A stretch of 18,196 bases of DNA from [Leptolyngbya] sp. JSC-1 (lineage in GTDB: Bacteria; Cyanobacteriota; Cyanobacteriia; Elainellales; Elainellaceae), in the NCBI GenBank assembly GCA_000733415.1, contig KL662191.1, positions 5,599,968 through 5,618,163 of the forward strand, given 5' to 3'. This document shows, in pieces, positions 14,168-18,196 of this stretch. The notes under the pieces were generated by a model, which made no database searches, had not been told where the DNA came from, and saw nothing but the letters and a program-made list of their open reading frames with translations. Position 1 is the stretch's first letter, and the number at the start of each line of letters is the position of its first letter. The position numbers and the translations under genes are program-made.

Positions 14168-15495
14168 CCAGAAGCTAAGCAGTCTTGCAGCGCCTGTTCC
14201 AAAATAGCTAGACCTTGATCAATCTCATCAACCGTAATAGTCAACGGTGGTGCAATCCGCAATACGCTTCCCATGCCAGCAATCCCTTTGACAATATTCA
14301 CATTTAATCCCAACTCCAGACAGCGCTGAGTCACTTGAATGCCCAACTGCTCATCCGGCAAACGACTCTCCCGATCGTTGACAAATTCCACCCCAATCAA
14401 TAAACCGCGCCCACGCACATCACCAATCATTTCATAGTTTTTCTGCAACTCCTGTAAGCCCTGCTGCAAGTACTGACCCAACTCAGCCGCTCGCTGACCC
14501 AACTGCTCTGCTTGCAAAAGCTGCAACACCGCCAAACCCACCCGTGCCGGTAGCGGATCGGAGACATGGGACGTGTAGAAAATAAACCCTTTCCCATAAC
14601 AGTCGGCTTCGATCTCAGCGCTGGTGATTGTTGCTGCCAAGGGTAAGCCTCCGCCCAGTGTTTTCGAGACGGTGAGAATATCGGGCACCACGCCAATTTG
14701 TTCAAAGGCAAAATTGCTACCCAAGCGGCCAAAGGCCGTCTGCGCTTCGTCGAAAATCAGCAGCATGCCCCGCGCTTCACAGAGTTGCTTCAAGCGTTGG
14801 AAATAGCCATCCGGCGGCACGATCATTCCACCCGCACTCAGAATCGGTTCGGCAATCACGGCAGCATAGGCTCCTACGGATTGACTATCGACTAGCTCAA
14901 ACCCGACTTCTAGACAGGTGAGGTCACAGGAATCGCGGCAGTGTTGAATCGGGCAGCGGTAGCAGTTGGGCGTGGGCAGCGTCATCGTACCCGGCATGGT
15001 AGGCCCATAACCGCGGCGAGCGGCGGCATAGGTACTGGCATTGGCCCAGCCGGTCATGCCATGCCAAGAGGTACTTAAGCCAATTACTTCAAAGCCGCCA
15101 GTCTTCAGTTTGGCGATGCGTAAGGCCGCTTCGTTCGATTCGCCGCCGGTATTCAGAAATATCACCTTTTGCAGTTGGGGCGGCAACAGTTCGGCTAGGG
15201 CTTGGGCCAGATGCACCACTGCCGGAGACAGCATGCCGCTAAACAAATGAATTGCCTCACGACAGGCTTGCTCAATCGCCGCCACAATCGCCGGATGGTT
15301 GTGCCCCAAGGTAGAACACATCTGCCCGGACGTAAAATCCAAAATCGCTCGACCCGTGTGGTCGTAAACATAAGCGCCCTCTGCCCGTTCAATAATCAGA
15401 GGCGCAAAGCCGCCAGCATAGCGAATCAAATGGGCATCGACGAGCTGCCAGAATTCCTGCGCGGTTTCCTGCTGGGGATTTGGGGGTGCATCCAT
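14158..15495 (-). CDS. Class III PLP-dependent enzyme, 2,2-dialkylglycine decarboxylase-like
   Basis: The 445-residue product resembles dialkylglycine decarboxylase (DgdA), which decarboxylates 2,2-dialkylglycines such as 2-aminoisobutyrate and transfers the amino group to pyruvate. Key DgdA-type residues are present: Gln58 (DFTSGQM), Trp144-His145 (SWHGMTG), Ser220 (EPILSAGG), Asp249 and Gln252 (FDEAQT), the PLP lysine Lys278 (SKTLGGGLPLAA), Thr308 in FYTSHVSDPLP and Arg413 (RIAPPL). A five-cysteine insert at 178-194 (CYRC-PIQHC-RDSC-DLTC) is absent from the DgdA sequence I recall but occurs in related class III aminotransferases. It could therefore be an omega-aminotransferase with DgdA-like active-site residues. 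It is the last gene of the operon: AGGAGG of its ribosome site covers the stop codon of the HAD gene, with only 8 bases between the reading frames. Confidence 0.85.
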   Translation of the reverse strand: MDAPPNPQQETAQEFWQLVDAHLIRYAGGFAPLIIERAEGAYVYDHTGRAILDFTSGQMCSTLGHNHPAIVAAIEQACREAIHLFSGMLSPAVVHLAQALAELLPPQLQKVIFLNTGGESNEAALRIAKLKTGGFEVIGLSTSWHGMTGWANASTYAAARRGYGPTMPGTMTLPTPNCYRCPIQHCRDSCDLTCLEVGFELVDSQSVGAYAAVIAEPILSAGGMIVPPDGYFQRLKQLCEARGMLLIFDEAQTAFGRLGSNFAFEQIGVVPDILTVSKTLGGGLPLAATITSAEIEADCYGKGFIFYTSHVSDPLPARVGLAVLQLLQAEQLGQRAAELGQYLQQGLQELQKNYEMIGDVRGRGLLIGVEFVNDRESRLPDEQLGIQVTQRCLELGLNVNIVKGIAGMGSVLRIAPPLTITVDEIDQGLAILEQALQDCLASGYS

Positions 15496-15503
15496 GCTGC
15501 CTC

Positions 15504-16196
15504 CTAGGATTGGGCTAACTTAGCGAGAGTGGCCAAATCGGGAACCTGCAAGTCTGGTTTGCCCTCAGCAGCCTTAGCGGCACCAGAGCTACCATCTTTC
15601 CTGCGGTCTACGAATACAGTTGATAATCCCAGAGAACTGGCCGGAATAACGTCGTGATAGATACTAGCACCAACATGCAGAATTTTTTCGCTCGGCAACC
15701 CAAGCCGCTGCATCATAGTTTTGAAGTTATTCAGCGAGGGTTTGTAGCTCTGCACCTGCTGGGCTGTGATCACCTGATCAAACGGAACCTGTAAGTGTTT
15801 AGCGGTGTCGGCAAATAAGTCATCGTCTACATTGGAGAGAATCACCAGCTTATACTTCTGCTTCAAGGTTTTTAAGGCATCAACCGTATCCGAAAACGGC
15901 AGCCACTGCTTGATCGAATCGGGCAACGCGCTTCTTTCGGCCTCCGAGGGCGAGAAGCCAAACCGCTCACCAAATTTTTGTACTACCTGTTCCAATACGT
16001 GACGGTAGGGTTTGTACTCTCCTTGCTCCAACCCTGCCTCAAATTCAGCAAACAGATCTAAAATTGCATCATCGTCTAATTCAACTCCATGCTGGGAAAG
16101 CAGTGGCTTCAATGCCCCTAACATTCCAGTTTCCCAATCTACCAGCGTGCCATAGCAATCGAACGTCAGAGCTTCGTAACGTTCAAAGTCGAGCAT
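15504..16196 (-). CDS. HAD-superfamily hydrolase, haloacid dehalogenase type II-like
   Basis: Cytoplasmic HAD enzyme of 230 residues. Motif I is TFDCYGTLVDWE with nucleophile Asp13; a helical cap covers about 20-95; motif II is ILSNVDDD with Ser121; motif III is SYKPS with Lys152; motif IV is HVGASIYHDVIPA with Asp182. The layout is that of L-2-haloacid dehalogenases, but the SSNxxD signature of proven dehalogenases reads ASIYHD (Asn replaced by Tyr). The annotation 'dehalogenase' is therefore doubtful, and a phosphatase or other small-molecule HAD role in the operon is as likely. A good AAGGAG lies before ATG 16196. It sits 58 bases after the GntR gene and 8 bases before the PLP enzyme gene on the same strand, so it is probably co-transcribed and coupled to the latter. 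Confidence 0.85.
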   Translation of the reverse strand: MLDFERYEALTFDCYGTLVDWETGMLGALKPLLSQHGVELDDDAILDLFAEFEAGLEQGEYKPYRHVLEQVVQKFGERFGFSPSEAERSALPDSIKQWLPFSDTVDALKTLKQKYKLVILSNVDDDLFADTAKHLQVPFDQVITAQQVQSYKPSLNNFKTMMQRLGLPSEKILHVGASIYHDVIPASSLGLSTVFVDRRKDGSSGAAKAAEGKPDLQVPDLATLAKLAQS

Positions 16197-16254
16197 TTTT
16201 TTCTCCTTTAGTTGTGATTTACTGAGGCGACGAACCTATTCCAGAATTATTAAC

Positions 16255-16938
16255 TTAACTTGATCTTTGACTTTCCATTTTTTGTAGATACTCAATTAAC
16301 AGCGGACCATCAATACTATGTTCTTTTGCAATTTGCTCGGCTAAATTCGCATCACCTGAGGTAATGGCTTGAACGAGCCATTGATGTTCCTCAGCAATCT
16401 CATCCAGATTCAGATGCAGCGCATTAGAAGAGATGATGTACAGGCGAATCTGCTGTTCCACAAACTTATATTGCTGTTGCAGCCGCCGATGTCCAGAGCA
16501 CTGAATAATCGTTTGGTGCAGCGCAAAATCTGCGTCGGCCACTTCGCTCCAGCTTCCTTGTTTAGCTGACTGCATGATTTGCTGCAAGGCCGCTTCCAAC
16601 AGTTCCATCTGAGTGGGCGTGATTGCCTCTGCGGCCAATCGAGCTGCCAAACTTTCTAGCGCTTGCCGCAGCGTATACAGCTCCCAAGCATCCTGCGAAC
16701 TCAAGCCACAAACCGTGCAGCCGCGATAGGGATACTGCACGACCAATCCCTCATAGGTCAACTGTTGCAGCGCCGAACGAATCGTGCCTCGACTCAAATT
16801 GAGCTGCTCTGATAGCTCAATCTCCAGCAAGCGCGAGCCAGGAGGTAAACTGCCAGACAGAATTTGCTCCCGCAATACATCGGCAGCTTGGACATCTAAA
16901 CTGCGGGGATTAATCGGGCTAGAAGCTGGTTTTCTCAT
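16255..16938 (-). CDS. GntR-family transcriptional regulator, FCD (FadR/VanR) subfamily
   Basis: Of 227 residues, 11-75 are a GntR winged helix (VLREQILSGSLPPGSRLLEI, ELSEQLNLSRGTIRSALQQL, EGLVVQYPYRGCTV). Residues 85-220 are an all-helical FCD effector domain with metal-site residues Asp137 and His141 (DFALH), His185 (EEHQW) and His207 (KEHSI), so it probably binds a metal-coordinated carboxylate ligand. Encoded inside the four-gene operon between the aldolase (55 bases upstream) and the HAD gene, it is the obvious local regulator. A palindrome of suitable size overlaps the operon's -35 box (17809-17822). No clear ribosome site precedes ATG 16938. Confidence 0.92.
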   Translation of the reverse strand: MRKPASSPINPRSLDVQAADVLREQILSGSLPPGSRLLEIELSEQLNLSRGTIRSALQQLTYEGLVVQYPYRGCTVCGLSSQDAWELYTLRQALESLAARLAAEAITPTQMELLEAALQQIMQSAKQGSWSEVADADFALHQTIIQCSGHRRLQQQYKFVEQQIRLYIISSNALHLNLDEIAEEHQWLVQAITSGDANLAEQIAKEHSIDGPLLIEYLQKMESQRSS

Positions 16939-16993
16939 GAATCAATCACAAACATTTGCGGCCTAATCATTTCACGACGGAGTCACGACAGAA

Positions 16994-17761
16994 TTATTCC
17001 CGATAGGACGGATCTTCACGGTCGAGCATTCGCAACAAAGCATTCCACTGAAGCTCGCCGAGATTGTCGAACTCTTGCTGAGCAGCCGATTTCTCACAGA
17101 CATCAGCCGGTGGGTAAATCAGTTTGCTGCCTGTTGATTGGGCCAAGATCTGAGTTTCACAGGCTTTTTCCATGTAGTAGGCGCGGTAAAACGCTTCAGC
17201 AACGGTACGTCCTACGGTTAATAACCCATGATTGCGCAGCAGCATCACTTTTCGATTACCTAAATCACGCTTAAGGCGTTCCCGCTCCTCTAACTCGAAC
17301 GATACTCCTTCATAGTCGTGATAGGCTACGCGATCATAAAACTGAAGCGCCATCTGGGAAATGGGTAGCAGTCCGCATTCTAGTGTTGAGACAGCCATCG
17401 CATAGCGAGAATGGGTATGCAGCACACAGACCGCATCGGCTTGAGCCGCATACACCGCACTGTGAATCACAAATCCGGCAAGGTTCACCTGCTGACTACC
17501 TGGTTCAACCCGATTTCCTTGCATATCGATTTTCACCAGACTAGAGGCCGTAATCTCGTGAAACAGCAGGCCATAGGGATTGAGCAAAAAATGCCCTTCG
17601 GCTCCAGGCAAACGCACTGAAATGTGAGTATCCACCAGATCAGACATGCCGAATTTATCGATCAACCGATAGGCAGCGGCTAGCTGAACCCGCAGAGGTT
17701 GTTCATTGGACGGTGGATCTGTCGGCAAAGACGGTAAAGCTAATTCTAGTTTCTGGCTCAT
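16994..17761 (-). CDS. Class II aldolase/adducin-family protein
   Basis: A 255-residue class II aldolase fold. Zinc-ligand candidates His115 and His117 (VLHTHSRYA) and His178 (LLRNHGLLTVG) are present, and Glu69 (FHEITASSLVKID) lies where L-fuculose-phosphate aldolase has its catalytic Glu. The sequence resembles the adducin head domain more than sugar-phosphate aldolases (HEITASSLVKID, NLAGFVIHSAVYAA, CGLLPIS, VAYHDYEGVSF), a group of mostly unknown substrate. The zinc site suggests an active aldolase or decarboxylase on a hydroxy- or oxo-acid. ATG 17761 is chosen over GTG 17770: AGGTGG (17772-17767) is a ribosome site only for the former. It is the first gene of the operon, about 20 bases from the predicted transcription start. 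Confidence 0.88.
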   Translation of the reverse strand: MSQKLELALPSLPTDPPSNEQPLRVQLAAAYRLIDKFGMSDLVDTHISVRLPGAEGHFLLNPYGLLFHEITASSLVKIDMQGNRVEPGSQQVNLAGFVIHSAVYAAQADAVCVLHTHSRYAMAVSTLECGLLPISQMALQFYDRVAYHDYEGVSFELEERERLKRDLGNRKVMLLRNHGLLTVGRTVAEAFYRAYYMEKACETQILAQSTGSKLIYPPADVCEKSAAQQEFDNLGELQWNALLRMLDREDPSYRE

Positions 17762-17788
17762 AACTGCCACCTGTTCTCTACTGCTAAA

Positions 17789-17822
17789 ACTCTATGGGCA
17801 ATTTTGTAGATTGTCAACAATC
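17789..17822 (-). promoter_or_regulatory. Promoter of the aldolase-GntR-HAD-PLP operon with palindromic operator
   Basis: Read on the minus strand: TTGACA (17817-17812), a spacer of exactly 17 bases, and TAGAGT (17794-17789), placing the start of transcription about 20 bases before the aldolase ATG. The perfect -35 is embedded in a palindrome with arms GATTGT / ACAATC and a 2-base centre (17809-17822), a size and position typical of a GntR-type repressor site. Confidence 0.7.
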
Positions 17823-17853
17823 GACAGGCTTTACCTGTCATGTACCTGTCATG
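17823..17853 (-). promoter_or_regulatory. Tandem and inverted ACCTGTCATG sites upstream of the operon promoter
   Basis: ACCTGTCATG occurs at 17833-17842 and 17844-17853, an 11-base period (one helical turn). GACAGG at 17823-17828 is inverted relative to CCTGTC at 17834-17839 (5-base gap). This places three copies of one half-site directly upstream of the -35, suitable for an activator or cooperative repressor. Confidence 0.55.
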
Positions 17854-17953
17854 CACATTGTTATGGTGAACAACTTTGTGGATCACACCAGCAGCCTGCC
17901 AGTGGCAACGAGCGATCACCTTATTGCTATCGCTCAAGCATATTCCAAGCGGG

Positions 17954-18196
17954 GGTAGTGTTCTAGACGTGTGGAGTAATAGCTAGACGGGCAATCCAAA
18001 CTCATACCGATTGATGAATAGTCCGATGACTACATCGTGTAACCAGATAGACTTGGAAAAGCAAATCGTTTTGCGAGCCAATCGCTTAATCCTAGTACGT
18101 AAGATCAGATGCTTGCGCTCAATCGTTTGAGTATTCGTTTTACCCATGGTGTGAAACGCAGGATGCAGCAATCGTTGATAAGTCCCCCAATCGTCG
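17954..18196 (-). mobile_element. IS1-family insertion sequence, one end (partial)
   Basis: The end of an IS1-like element whose remainder is outside the window. The outer end is placed tentatively at 17954, where GGTAGTG begins a sequence resembling IS1 terminal repeats; the partner end is not available to confirm it. It lies about 100 bp upstream of the tandem regulatory sites of the aldolase operon. Bases 17854-17953 between them hold nothing I can name. Confidence 0.7.
17983..18196 (-). CDS. IS1-family transposase, C-terminal part (partial)
   Basis: The visible C-terminal 70 residues read DDWGTYQRLLHPAFHTMGKT, then NTQTIERKHLILRTRIKRLA and RKTICFSKSIWLHDVVIGLF before a short tail. This is the end of an IS1 InsB-type transposase: QxIERxx...LR...RLxRKxxxFSKSxxLHDxVIG. 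The Glu of TIER is the last catalytic acidic residue of the IS1 DDE triad. The gene runs off the end of the window, so the programmed frameshift region and N-terminus typical of the family cannot be judged. Confidence 0.88.
   Translation of the reverse strand, partial: DDWGTYQRLLHPAFHTMGKTNTQTIERKHLILRTRIKRLARKTICFSKSIWLHDVVIGLFINRYEFGLPV

Noticed and set aside
17854..17953. Small gene or RNA between the IS and the operon control region
   Set aside because: No open frame with a start and ribosome site and no strong hairpin was found.
1..18196. tRNA, rRNA, riboswitch or phage genes
   Set aside because: No cloverleaf with a T-loop consensus, no rRNA-like stretch, no riboswitch core and no phage structural gene were seen on either strand by eye.

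Overview
The window is chromosomal DNA of a cyanobacterium. It carries the start of psbD (photosystem II D2), ycf4 (photosystem I assembly) and an ndhF3-ndhD3-cupA operon for the CO2-uptake form of NDH-1, and at least two HIP1 octamers (GCGATCGC at 3515-3522 and 11600-11607). Base composition is moderate and the 7/14-bp tandem repeats are of a cyanobacterial kind. The species cannot be fixed from this; a Leptolyngbya-like lineage is only a guess.

Layout. 1-2084: psbD on the minus strand, cut by the window edge and with an apparent one-base deletion, divergent from ycf4 and a lipoprotein cyclophilin. 2117-4864: a 915-residue GAF-LOV-PAS-GGDEF-EAL protein, whose LOV domain keeps the photoactive cysteine, making it a likely blue-light-controlled c-di-GMP enzyme. 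5307-6973: a pentapeptide-repeat protein and an unrecognised protein, both minus strand. 7132-12157: the CO2-uptake operon, preceded by two near-identical palindromes, one overlapping a perfect TATAAT box. 12158-13154: a gene-poor, decayed stretch with three strong inverted-repeat structures and a broken HNH endonuclease gene. 13229-14167: a membrane-anchored SGNH hydrolase. 14158-17761: a minus-strand four-gene operon (adducin-like class II aldolase, GntR/FCD regulator, type II haloacid-dehalogenase-like HAD enzyme, dialkylglycine-decarboxylase-like PLP enzyme) with a well-formed promoter, a palindromic operator and tandem sites upstream. 17954-18196: the 3' end of an IS1-family element.

How the parts work together. 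psbD, ycf4 and the NDH-1MS operon serve photosynthetic electron flow and inorganic carbon supply. The LOV-GGDEF-EAL protein would connect light to c-di-GMP. The four-gene operon looks like a self-regulated catabolic module for an amino or hydroxy compound I cannot identify. The most interesting items are this operon with its control region, the paired operators of ndhF3, the LOV photoreceptor, and the decayed island with structured elements between cupA and the SGNH hydrolase.
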